Program-made: the position numbers and the translations under genes
The notes under the pieces: model-generated
What the model was told of the DNA's origin: nothing
Seen by the model: the letters and a program-made list of their open reading frames with translations, nothing else
Database searches by the model: none
DNA from: PKWO01 sp036384915
GTDB lineage: Bacteria; Pseudomonadota; Gammaproteobacteria; Burkholderiales; Burkholderiaceae_D
Assembly (NCBI GenBank): GCA_036384915.1
Contig: DASVLJ010000043.1
Location: 4,484 to 68,483, forward strand
Direction of reading: 5' to 3'
Length of the DNA: 64,000 nucleotides
Shown here: positions 55,221-64,000 of the stretch, one piece after another
How the letters are laid out: the number at the start of each line of letters is the position of its first letter
Position numbering within the stretch: position 1 is the stretch's first letter

Positions 55221-57998
55221 TCAGGCATTCAATAGATGTTCGCCGCACAGCGCGGCCACCTCTTCGCGCAGCGCGTCTCTTGCCGCGAGCAGATCGCCCC
55301 AGGCGGCGCCGACCTGCCGGGCCTTGCCGACGCACAAGGCAAGCCGGCCGCGCCGAGGCAGCCAGGTTTCGTCGCGCAGCGCGGCACGCGTGCCGCGCAA
55401 GCCGGCGGCAACGACAGGGGCGCCCGCCCGCGCCGCGGCGATCAAGCCGCCGAGATGGAAGGCGCGCAGGCCCGCCGCGCGCGTGAATCCGCCTTCCGGA
55501 AACACCACCAGGCTGTCGCCGCGGCGCAGGACATCGGCCATCGCCTCCACGTCGGCATCGAGCCGGCTCATGTCGAAGCGCTCGATCCATGCGCAGCCGA
55601 GGCGGCCGAGCAGTGTGCGCAGGACGATATTGCCGGCCAGTTCGCGCTTGGCGGCGAAGGCGTAGCCGCGCCCGGGCGGCAGCATCGCATAGAGCGCGAT
55701 CGCATCGAGATAGCTGGCGTGGTTGAGCAGCAGGACGTGGGGCGCGGCGGGAAGCCGGTCGAGGCCGGCTGCGTCGAGCGGCATCCCGGCGCAGGCAAAA
55801 TAGAGGCGCGCGGCCTTGCGCGCCAGGCGCCTGGCGCGGCCTGCCTGCCGCTGGGCGACGATCGCCGTGCCGAAGCCCAGGGCCAGGATGGTGAACACGA
55901 GCCAGGCATAGCAACCGTACAGCACGGCCGCGCCGCGCTTTGCCCACGCCCCCGCTTGCGCCCGCCATGCCTTGAGGCGCAAGCGCGCCGCCTGCCATCG
56001 CGCCCGCTCGGGCTGCCCGCGCCATGCGCCGCTTTCGTACATGTCGCGGCAAGCCAGGCGGCGCAGTTTGCCGCTCGAGGTTTTGGGCACGGTATGCGGC
56101 GGCACCAGCACCACGTCGTCCGCGGGCGAACCGATGATATCGAGCGCGGCATGGTCGATGGCGCGGCGTAGCGCCGCCAGGCCGGCGGCATCGATGATGC
56201 GCGTCTCCGCCATCACGACCAGTTTTTCCGTGCCCCGTGCGGGATCGGCGGCGGCGAAGGCGGCCACGCAGCCGCTGCGCACCCCGGCTATCTTGCCGAC
56301 GGCCTGCTCGATGTCATACGGATAGAAGTTGCGCCCGCCGCGCTTGATCAAGTCCTTCACGCGGCCGGCAATGAACACTTCGCCGTCGGCCAGGTAGGCG
56401 TAATCGCCGGAATCGAGCCAGCCGTCCTTGATCAGGGCGCGCGTGGCTTCCGGATTGCGGAAGTAGCCGGCGGTTGCCGAGGGCCCGCGAAACTCCAGCC
56501 GCCCGACCTGGCGCTCCGGCACTTCCTGGCCGATCTCGTCGACGATGCGCACCTCGTGGCCCGGCAAGGGCAGGCCGCTCGATACCAGGGACAGGCGCGA
56601 GCCGGTTTCCGCCGAGGCGGGCCGGGCGGCCCTCCGTTCGGCAAACGCCGCCCCGTCGATCACGTCGATGCGCGGGCCGCGTCCGGGCGGCGGAAAGCAC
56701 AAGCCGACCGAGGATTCGGCAAGGCCGTATACGGGCGTTATTGCTTCGCGCCGCAGGCCGCAGCGCGCAAAACGCGCGGCGAACGCCTCGATGGTTGCCG
56801 CGCTGACCGGTTCGGCACCGTTGAGCAGCAGGCGCATGCCGGACAGGTCGAGCTGCGGCAACAAGGTGTCCGGCACATGTTTCAGGCAGAGTTCGTAGGC
56901 GAAATTGGGCGCGGCGGACAAGGTGCCGCGGTAGCGCGTGATGGTTTCAAGCCATAGCGCCGGGCGGGCCAGGAAGGATGTGGGCGGCATGAGGATGAGC
57001 GGCATGCCGTGGTACAGCGAGCCCAGCCAGGCGCCGATCAAGCCCATGTCGTGATACAGGGGCAGCCAGGAGACGAAGGTGTCGGCCGGCGTCGTGTGCG
57101 ATGCGGCGCCGAGCGCGCGGATGTTGGCCAGCAGGTTCGCATGCGTCAAGGCCACGCCCTTGGGATAGCCCGTGCTGCCCGAGGTGTATTGCAGCAGCGC
57201 CACGTCCTCCGTCTGCATAATGCGATCTTCGAATGCCCGGCCCGAATGCAGCCGCTGCGGCGCGACGACCGTGTCGAGCGCGGGCAGCGAGGCCTGCATG
57301 GCATGCGCGACGGGCAGCGCCGCCTCGGCCGCGATGAATAGCGCGGCCTGGGCATTCGAGAGAATATGGACATGCCGCTTCAAATGGTCTTCGAGCTGGT
57401 CGGCGCGCAGGGGCGGGTAGATCGGCACGGGAATGCCGCCTGCCATCAGGACGCCGAAAAAACAGGCCAGGTAATCGAAACCGGTCGGCAGCATCAGCGC
57501 CACGGTCTGGCGCGGCAGCAAGCCGAGTTCGATCATGGCGGCGGCCTTCTCGCGTGCGGCGGCCAGCAGGGCGCGGTACGAAATGGCGCGCTCCTGCTCC
57601 CCTTCGCGCAGCACGATGTGCACGCGATCCGGAACGCGCCGCGCATGCCACGCCAGCACTTCCGGCAGGGTCCGCACCGCATGCGGCAGTTCGACGCTTT
57701 GGGTGTCCCTCAAGGGCGCCGCGGGCTGCGCTTCGGCATCCGGCCGGGCGGACGATAAATAGCGCAGCAGCTCGCGCGCGGTGTTCGCGCCGGCCAGGGC
57801 ATCGGCCGGCATTTGCAGGCCGAATGCCGTGCCCACGCGCTGCAGCAGCTCGGCGCGCGCCAGGCTGTCGAAGCCCAGATCGCGCTCGAAATCGCTATCG
57901 AGCTGCGCCGCGCCGTGCCCGCTCTCCGCGCCGAAACGCCGGACGACGTCGAGCAGGCGCTGCGCCTTGGCTTCCTGTGCGGAATCGGATTTCGGCAT
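55221..57998 (-). CDS. Fusion: acyl carrier protein - fatty acyl-AMP ligase - PlsC acyltransferase
   Basis: The protein has 925 residues. An acyl carrier domain (about 10-85) has the pantetheine Ser45 in LGFDSLARAE. An adenylating domain (about 95-690) has TSGSTGYPKGVALTH and LPLYHDMGLIG, which is FAAL-like. Then come one or two membrane helices (about 700-735) and a PlsC-type acyltransferase with NHASYLD (759-765) and FPEG (833-836). The simplest reading is one chain that activates a fatty acid, holds it on its own carrier, and passes it to a glycerol-phosphate or lysolipid acceptor at the membrane. The ATG at 57998 lies downstream of the predicted FNR-type promoter. A longer form is possible. 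Confidence 0.85.
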   Translation of the reverse strand: MPKSDSAQEAKAQRLLDVVRRFGAESGHGAAQLDSDFERDLGFDSLARAELLQRVGTAFGLQMPADALAGANTARELLRYLSSARPDAEAQPAAPLRDTQSVELPHAVRTLPEVLAWHARRVPDRVHIVLREGEQERAISYRALLAAAREKAAAMIELGLLPRQTVALMLPTGFDYLACFFGVLMAGGIPVPIYPPLRADQLEDHLKRHVHILSNAQAALFIAAEAALPVAHAMQASLPALDTVVAPQRLHSGRAFEDRIMQTEDVALLQYTSGSTGYPKGVALTHANLLANIRALGAASHTTPADTFVSWLPLYHDMGLIGAWLGSLYHGMPLILMPPTSFLARPALWLETITRYRGTLSAAPNFAYELCLKHVPDTLLPQLDLSGMRLLLNGAEPVSAATIEAFAARFARCGLRREAITPVYGLAESSVGLCFPPPGRGPRIDVIDGAAFAERRAARPASAETGSRLSLVSSGLPLPGHEVRIVDEIGQEVPERQVGRLEFRGPSATAGYFRNPEATRALIKDGWLDSGDYAYLADGEVFIAGRVKDLIKRGGRNFYPYDIEQAVGKIAGVRSGCVAAFAAADPARGTEKLVVMAETRIIDAAGLAALRRAIDHAALDIIGSPADDVVLVPPHTVPKTSSGKLRRLACRDMYESGAWRGQPERARWQAARLRLKAWRAQAGAWAKRGAAVLYGCYAWLVFTILALGFGTAIVAQRQAGRARRLARKAARLYFACAGMPLDAAGLDRLPAAPHVLLLNHASYLDAIALYAMLPPGRGYAFAAKRELAGNIVLRTLLGRLGCAWIERFDMSRLDADVEAMADVLRRGDSLVVFPEGGFTRAAGLRAFHLGGLIAAARAGAPVVAAGLRGTRAALRDETWLPRRGRLALCVGKARQVGAAWGDLLAARDALREEVAALCGEHLLNA

Positions 57999-58029
57999 GA
58001 ACGATGGCTTGCATGGTGGGTAAACCAGC

Positions 58030-58072
58030 ATGCTAAGCGGATGGACCGGCGGCACGCCTTGTCTTATATCAA
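58030..58072 (-). promoter_or_regulatory. FNR/CRP-type site and promoter for the ACP-ligase-acyltransferase gene
   Basis: TTGTC-TTAT-ATCAA (58059-58072) has one mismatch. On the minus strand TAGCAT (58030-58035) is a four-of-six -10 starting 30.5 bases from the box centre. The leader before the ATG at 57998 would be about 26 nt. Confidence 0.55.
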
Positions 58073-58132
58073 GCGCAGCGGCGGCGGGCGGCAAGTGGCG
58101 GGCGGCAAGCGGCGCCATGCGCCGGCTTCGGT

Positions 58133-58174
58133 TTGACAATTGTCAATCGACGGCCCGGTTTGCCGTTGCATGAT
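58133..58174 (+). promoter_or_regulatory. FNR/CRP-type site and promoter for the zinc-ribbon gene
   Basis: TTGAC-AATT-GTCAA (58133-58146) is a perfect 14-bp palindrome. CATGAT (58169-58174) is a four-of-six -10 starting 29.5 bases from the box centre, exactly class II geometry. The start near 58181 leaves a leader of about 49 nt before the ATG at 58230. Confidence 0.7.
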
Positions 58175-58229
58175 CGTGGAGACGGCATCGGCCGTCAGGC
58201 CCAACCCGCTTCAACCATGGAGAGTTCAG

Positions 58230-58739
58230 ATGAACAAGCATGCATCGCCCCTCAAATCGCCATTCAAGCCGGGATCGCACAGGAAAATCTATGACGGCCC
58301 GCTGAGCGATCCCTACCAGGCGCATGCCAAGTTGTCCGAACCCTGCGTGTGCAAGGAGTGCCGCGCGATCTATCGCGAAGGGCGCTGGCAATGGGGCGCC
58401 GCCGACGCGCGTGCGGCGGAGACGACTTGTCCCGCATGCCTGCGCATCAGGGAACACCAGCCCGCGGGATACGTCACCATGGAAGGCGAATTCATGCTGC
58501 AGCACAAGGATGAGCTGCTGCAACTGATCCGGCATCTGGAACAGCGCGAAAAGGCGGAACATCCGCTGCAGCAGATCATGGGCATCGAGGAGCGGCCGCA
58601 GAAATTGCTGGTGACGACGACCGACACGCATCTGGCCCGCGGCATAGGCAGGGCGTTGGAACAGGCGTTCCACGGGAAGAGCGAGTATTCGTTCAGCAAG
58701 GACGATCATCTGCTGCGGGTGCGGTGGCAACGGGCGTAG
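58230..58739 (+). CDS. Zinc-ribbon protein of unknown function
   Basis: The protein has 169 residues. Two Cys pairs (CVCKEC and TCPAC, about 30 residues apart) form a probable zinc ribbon near residues 35-72. The C-terminal part (KLLVTTTDTHLARGIGRALEQAF) looks like a small alpha/beta domain. There is no signal. Similar proteins occur in Burkholderiales stress clusters in my recollection. GGAGAG precedes the ATG. It is probably activated from the FNR-type promoter upstream and is followed by the nitroreductase gene. Confidence 0.75.
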   Translation: MNKHASPLKSPFKPGSHRKIYDGPLSDPYQAHAKLSEPCVCKECRAIYREGRWQWGAADARAAETTCPACLRIREHQPAGYVTMEGEFMLQHKDELLQLIRHLEQREKAEHPLQQIMGIEERPQKLLVTTTDTHLARGIGRALEQAFHGKSEYSFSKDDHLLRVRWQRA

Positions 58740-58833
58740 AACCCGGCCGATTCTCACCGTTCGATTTCCTTGCGGAGGCCAAGCCGCGGAGGGCGCTTGC
58801 GCTGCGGGCTGCATTTGGTCCAAAGGAGGTGCG

Positions 58834-59499
58834 ATGCTCACACGACGCGAAATCACTGCCGGCCTGCTGGGCGCCACGGTGATGAGCGCTTTGCCGTCTT
58901 TCGGAGCGTCCTTGAGGCGCGTGCCATTGGAGCCGCTGAATTTGCCCAAGCCGGTGACCGAGGGCGGGATGCCGCTGTTTTCCGCGCTCAAGCTGCGCCG
59001 GTCGATGCGGTCCTACTCCAACCGTCCGATTCCGTTGCCATTGCTGTCGAACCTGCTTTGGGCGGCGTTCGGCGTAAACCGCCCGGACGGCGGCCGCACC
59101 GCGCCGTCCTGGCACGGGGTGATGGCGATCGATATTTACCTGGCGATGGCCAATGGCGTCTGGCTGTACGATCCTGCGGCCCATGCGTTGCTGCCCCATA
59201 TGGCGAATGACATTCGCGCGCAAACCGGTACGCAGGACTTCGTCGGTTCGGCGCCGCTCAATCTGGTCTATGTCGCGCATGGAGAGCGCATGGCGGACGT
59301 TACCCAGGAAGAGCGGCGGCTTTATGCATCCGTCGATGCCGGCTTCATCGGCCAGAATGTCTATCTGTTTTGCGCGTCGGAAGGGCTGGCGACCGTCTTC
59401 CGCGCCGCGGTCGATACCGGGAAGCTGGCCGAAACAATGGGTTTGCCGCCGAGGCAATTCGTCACCTTTGCACAGACGGTGGGCTTTGCGGGCGCGTGA
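58834..59499 (+). CDS. Nitroreductase-family protein with Tat-like signal
   Basis: The protein has 221 residues. A twin-arginine start (TRREITAGLLGATVMSAL) is followed by a nitroreductase/SagB-like FMN-binding fold with LRRSMRSYSNRPI near residue 50 and a helix-rich middle. The family reduces nitro groups or related substrates with FMN. Export by Tat would carry the folded flavoprotein to the periplasm. AAAGGAGG gives a strong ribosome site. It converges on the CapA-like gene with 110 bases between stops, where nothing clear is seen. Confidence 0.85.
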   Translation: MLTRREITAGLLGATVMSALPSFGASLRRVPLEPLNLPKPVTEGGMPLFSALKLRRSMRSYSNRPIPLPLLSNLLWAAFGVNRPDGGRTAPSWHGVMAIDIYLAMANGVWLYDPAAHALLPHMANDIRAQTGTQDFVGSAPLNLVYVAHGERMADVTQEERRLYASVDAGFIGQNVYLFCASEGLATVFRAAVDTGKLAETMGLPPRQFVTFAQTVGFAGA

Positions 59500-59609
59500 A
59501 TGGCTGGTGCAGTGCTTCGGGAAGCGTATTCGAAGCGCCGGGAGCCCGGTCTGAAACAGGTTGCAGGATGAAGCAAAAGCCTGTTGCCGGGGCACAAAGA
59601 ACAGTGCGC

Positions 59610-60737
59610 TCACGTTTCCCATTGAAGCAACAGGTTGTGCGTCGATTCCATGATTACCCGCGTCCCGAGCTTTCGCCCCTCCCTGTTCAGGGTGTCCGCC
59701 AGCCATTGGATTTCCGACCCCTGGGCGAAGCCGGTTTGAAAGTATCTGATCCGCATGGCTGTCATCTCGAAACGCTTCAGTCTGCCTTGGTGAAATGTCG
59801 GAAAATACATCAGGGCCAGGTCGCCTCGATATGCCTCGTGTCCGCTGATTCCTTCGTAATCGTTGAGGAAATCGCCGCAGCCGTAGATGATGGGTTTGTC
59901 GTGATGGATCTCGATGCCTTTCGCGTGATGGGAGGAATGGCCGTGCACCACGTCGACGGCGCCCGATTCGATCAGCCTTTGCGCGAAGCGCCTTTGCCGC
60001 TCTGAAATCTCGAATCCCCAATTTCCGCCCCAGTGGATTGACGCGACCACGACATCGTTCTCCTGTCGCGCCTTGCGCACCAGGTTCGCTACCGCGTCGG
60101 CGCTGCGGGGGCTGATGTCGGGAAGCAGATTGACGCCGGGGCGGTGTTCGGTTGCGCCCCATTCCGACGGGACGCCGCTATCTTCCAGCGCCCAGGCAAA
60201 CACCACGACGCGTCCTTTGCCGGGCACGTCCAATATGGCCGGCGCAGCCGCTTCGGCCAGCGTCATGCCGGCGCCGGCCGTAGCGATGCCGGCGTGCCGC
60301 AGGCTCATCAGCGTTTCGGCCAATCCGCGATAGCCCCAGTCCAACACGTGGTTGTTGGCGAGGACGCAGCAATCGATCCGGGCGGCGGCAAGGCAGGGAA
60401 GATTGGCCGGATGCATGCGGTAGTGGATGCCCTTTTCCGGCCACGCTTCTCCGGAGGCGGTCACGGCCGTCTCCAGGTTCACGATGCGCACGTCAGGGGC
60501 CGCGCGTGCGAGCGCGGGCAGGGCGTCGCCCCAGATATAGGAAAAATCCACCGGCCGGGGTAGGGGGCCGTACCGGTCCTCGGCAAGTTTGACGTAGCCC
60601 AGCGCCGAACGCATGAACGGCTCGAAGAGTTGCGGCTCGCCCGCATGCGGAAGGATTTGGTCGATGCCCCGGCCGGTCATGACGTCGCCGCACAGGAACA
60701 AGCTGATGTCGGATTGGGGCGGCCTTGGCAGTGTCAT
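59610..60737 (-). CDS. CapA-like metallophosphatase-fold protein (poly-gamma-glutamate synthesis type)
   Basis: The protein has 375 residues. CapA motifs are present: CGDVMTGRGIDQ, NLETAVT, ANNHVLDWGYRGLAET, SIHWGGNWG and HGHSSHHAKGIE. There is no signal peptide. Despite the family name, members occur without polyglutamate synthesis genes; none of capB or capC is here. AGGAGG precedes the ATG at 60737; upstream extension is an antisense artefact. Its substrate is unknown. Confidence 0.85.
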   Translation of the reverse strand: MTLPRPPQSDISLFLCGDVMTGRGIDQILPHAGEPQLFEPFMRSALGYVKLAEDRYGPLPRPVDFSYIWGDALPALARAAPDVRIVNLETAVTASGEAWPEKGIHYRMHPANLPCLAAARIDCCVLANNHVLDWGYRGLAETLMSLRHAGIATAGAGMTLAEAAAPAILDVPGKGRVVVFAWALEDSGVPSEWGATEHRPGVNLLPDISPRSADAVANLVRKARQENDVVVASIHWGGNWGFEISERQRRFAQRLIESGAVDVVHGHSSHHAKGIEIHHDKPIIYGCGDFLNDYEGISGHEAYRGDLALMYFPTFHQGRLKRFEMTAMRIRYFQTGFAQGSEIQWLADTLNREGRKLGTRVIMESTHNLLLQWET

Positions 60738-60848
60738 GCATCCTCCTGTATCGATAGTAGGGCAATCCGGCGGAAATGCCAGAGGAAGCCAATATCGGCG
60801 GGAAGGCGGCCCTCCGGCCGGGACGCATGCAAGTACCTTATTTTTTGC

Positions 60849-60854
60849 TAGAAT
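60849..60854 (+). promoter_or_regulatory. -10 hexamer (TAGAAT) upstream of the 60883 gene
   Basis: TAGAAT lies in an AT-rich patch 29 bases before the ATG of the following gene, matching five of six -10 bases. No good -35 is seen 17 bases upstream. The 15-base motif CCGGCGGAAATGCCA at 60767-60781 lies farther upstream and recurs near groES. Confidence 0.4.
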
Positions 60855-60882
60855 TTTTCGAGCATGTGGAAAGGAGGAAATC

Positions 60883-61530
60883 ATGAACCTTTTTGACAAG
60901 CTCTCGTCCCAACTATCTGGCATGGGCTTGCCGCTTTTTGCGGTGAGCCTGACGGCTGTGCCGTTTGCCAATACCCCGATCATGCTGATGCTGCACTGGC
61001 ATGGTTTCCGCAAGAACCCGGATCGCGAATACAAGCTGCGCGGCCTGCAGCCGGCGCCCGTGCCCGGCTCCGTTTTGCAGATAAACGAAACATGGAACGA
61101 GGTCCACGCGCTGGACAGGGCGATGCTGGACGCCGCCTGGCAGTTCGGCGCATGGGAACTGGAGCGCGAGCAGCGGCGCGCCTGCAACCGGGCCGGCGTT
61201 CCCGAAACGGAAAGCCTGGCCTGCCGCCAAGCCTTTGCCGACCACCCGATGCAACACGACGGCGACTGGATCGCGGAAGCGCCGGACCGCGAAGACCTGA
61301 TGCATTGGGGGGCGCGTTCGGGCTACCTGCGCTGGGTTTTCCGCCCGGTTTTCGGCGGGGTGTGGGGCGGCGCGGCGCATGACGACACGCTGCGGCAGGA
61401 TGGCGGGCGCGCGTTGCCGTGCCCGGTGAATCCCGACCCCTATGGCGGCCCGAGGGCCGCCCCCCATCGTTACAGGCTGGGGCACAGCACCCGCCTGGTG
61501 CTGCCCGGAGGGCGGCCGGACGGGCAGTAA
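60883..61530 (+). CDS. Conserved-looking hypothetical protein
   Basis: The protein has 215 residues. It starts MNLFDKLSSQLSGMGLPLFAVSLTAVPFANTPIMLMLHWHGF and contains DEAMLDAAWQ-like helices (LDRAMLDAAWQFGAWELERE) and a cluster of Cys, His and Trp (ACRQAFADHP, MHWGARSGYLRW). No catalytic motif is recognised. GGAAAGGAGG is an unusually strong ribosome site. It lies just before groES. Confidence 0.7.
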   Translation: MNLFDKLSSQLSGMGLPLFAVSLTAVPFANTPIMLMLHWHGFRKNPDREYKLRGLQPAPVPGSVLQINETWNEVHALDRAMLDAAWQFGAWELEREQRRACNRAGVPETESLACRQAFADHPMQHDGDWIAEAPDREDLMHWGARSGYLRWVFRPVFGGVWGGAAHDDTLRQDGGRALPCPVNPDPYGGPRAAPHRYRLGHSTRLVLPGGRPDGQ

Positions 61531-61535
61531 TTTTC
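61501..61535 (+). terminator. Possible terminator overlapping the 60883 stop
   Basis: CTGCCCG (61501-61507) pairs with CGGGCAG (61521-61527), then TAATTTT. The T-run is short and the loop GC-rich, so activity is uncertain. Confidence 0.35.
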
Positions 61536-61537
61536 CC

Positions 61538-61597
61538 GGCGGAAATGCCAAATTTTTTGCATTTCTGCCCCTTGAAAACAAAAAAATCCGCCCATAT
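61538..61597 (+). promoter_or_regulatory. Sigma-32-type heat-shock promoter and inverted repeat upstream of groES
   Basis: CTTGAAA (61571-61577) and CCCATAT (61591-61597), 13 bases apart, match the sigma-32 consensus. Just upstream is an 11-bp inverted repeat (GGCGGAAATGC at 61538-61548 with GCATTTCTGCC at 61559-61569, one G-U). It is not a CIRCE element. About 100 bases of leader lie before the groES ATG. Confidence 0.6.
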
Positions 61598-61710
61598 TTC
61601 CTCGCCGCCGGAGATGTTGTCCGGCAAATGCCTGCTCGTCACGGGGTGTTTTTCCGTGCCGGGCGGGGCATTTCCTTTTTCCATAATCTGATATCGCAAA
61701 GGAGAAAACC

Positions 61711-62031
61711 ATGCAACTCCGTCCCCTCTACGACCGGATTATCGTCAAACGGATCGAGACGCAACGGACCACCGCATCTGGCATCGTCATCCCCGACAAT
61801 GCCGCCGAAAAGCCCGAACAGGGCGAGATCATCGCCGCCGGCAGCGGCAAGCTCCTGGCCGATGGATCGGTGCGCCCGCTCCAGGTCAAGGCCGGCGACC
61901 ATGTGTTGTTCGGCAAATATTCCGGCCAGACCGTGAAGCTGAACGGCGAGGAATTGCTGGTGATGCGCGAGGACGACGTGCTTGGCGTCATCGACAACGC
62001 CGCCCCCGCTTCGCTGAAAAAAGCCGCCTGA
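61711..62031 (+). CDS. groES: Co-chaperonin GroES
   Basis: The protein has 106 residues, about ten longer than usual owing to the tail NAAPASLKKAA. It has LRPLYDRIIVKRIE, the mobile loop TTASGIVIPDNAAEKP and VLFGKYSGQTVKLNGEELLVM. It caps GroEL during folding. AAAGGAG precedes the ATG; groEL follows after 49 bases. Heat-shock control is likely from the sigma-32-type promoter. Confidence 0.95.
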   Translation: MQLRPLYDRIIVKRIETQRTTASGIVIPDNAAEKPEQGEIIAAGSGKLLADGSVRPLQVKAGDHVLFGKYSGQTVKLNGEELLVMREDDVLGVIDNAAPASLKKAA

Positions 62032-62080
62032 CCGGCGCGCCCAGCAGAAATCTTGAACTTTTGAAATCTAGGAGATCATC

Positions 62081-63727
<1,647 letters not shown>

Positions 63728-63773
63728 TGTCCGGCGGGCGGCACGCCGCCCGCGCCGCGCTCCGCGCACTGCA

Positions 63774-63801
63774 AGGGGACTGCTTCGGCAGTCCCTTTTT
63801 T
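63774..63801 (+). terminator. Rho-independent terminator of groESL
   Basis: GGGACTGC (63776-63783) with TTCG loop and GCAGTCCC (63788-63795) is followed by TTTTTT. It lies about 50 bases after the groEL stop. Confidence 0.9.
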
Positions 63802-63944
63802 CATGGGAGAAGGACGGCCTTGCGCAGTCCCCTCCTTCATCGCCCTTGGCGCCGCCGGACGCGTGCCTCGCCCGCTTCGGCCGCGGGCTCTCAAGCTCGC
63901 GGATCAGGCCAGGGGTGGCCGCGCGCGTCCAGGCCCCAGGCGTC

Positions 63945-64000
63945 TCAGCGCTCGTAGGCGCCGATGTCGTAGCCCGCGCCTTGCGGCCGCAGCGTCTGCG
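63945..64000 (-). CDS. C-terminal end of a beta-helix-type protein, 5' part beyond the window
   Basis: The last 17 codons of a leftward frame are visible, ending QGAGYDIGAYER and TGA at 63945-63947. The DIGAYE pattern is the usual end of right-handed beta-helix (choice-of-anchor-type) secreted proteins. Nothing else can be said from this fragment. Confidence 0.5.
   Translation of the reverse strand, partial: QTLRPQGAGYDIGAYER

Noticed and set aside
61538..61569. CIRCE/HrcA element upstream of groES
   Set aside because: The inverted repeat has a different arm sequence and a 10-base loop with unrelated bases; CIRCE arms (TTAGCACTC) are absent.

Overview
The window is about 62% GC and densely coded on both strands. 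It reads like a chromosome segment of a betaproteobacterium of the order Burkholderiales. An Oxalobacteraceae-like relative is my best guess, from the style of the small HTH protein at 22657-22962, the Tad cluster and GroEL. No rRNA, tRNA, transposase, phage or CRISPR array was seen.

Layout. (1) 1-690: an edge-truncated gene preceded by a small overlapping ORF. (2) 809-22633: an exopolysaccharide (EPS) locus. It has two divergent beta-helix lipoproteins, a WecG-type and a GT4 glycosyltransferase, Wza-like export, a Wzc-like tyrosine kinase, a WcaJ-like priming transferase, Gmd and Fcl for GDP-fucose, Wzx, a GT2, Wzy, then a deacetylase, a degenerate sugar kinase and a degenerate GGDEF protein. 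A gene resembling a type III effector, with a plant-inducible-promoter box, sits inside it. (3) 22657-26772: a small HTH protein, a triple-PAS histidine kinase and a wax ester/triacylglycerol synthase. (4) 26778-36821: a Tad/Flp pilus operon on the minus strand. (5) 37574-63727: a stress and low-oxygen block. It has an acyl-CoA ligase, lipase, ManC, PAP2 phosphatase, a second RpoD-like sigma factor, a GGDEF/EAL protein, BON protein, PolX, a phosphoribosyltransferase, a PRPP synthetase paralogue, an APH-fold kinase, an ACP-ligase-acyltransferase fusion, a zinc-ribbon protein, nitroreductase, a CapA-like enzyme and GroES/GroEL. (6) 63945-64000: the tail of another beta-helix protein.

The main hidden structure is a set of nine FNR/CRP-type palindromes (TTGAC-N4-GTCAA type), all upstream of genes. 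Most have a -10-like hexamer at the spacing expected for activation from -41.5. They link EPS synthesis, GDP-mannose supply, the PAS kinase and the stress block into one probable oxygen-limited regulon. The site at 38191 drives not a gene directly but a compact four-stem RNA of about 165 nt, ending in a near-perfect intrinsic terminator 25 bases before the fadD-like start. This candidate FNR-dependent small RNA or attenuating leader is the best candidate here for something undescribed. The block resembles, from memory, the low-oxygen-activated (lxa) locus of Burkholderia cenocepacia.
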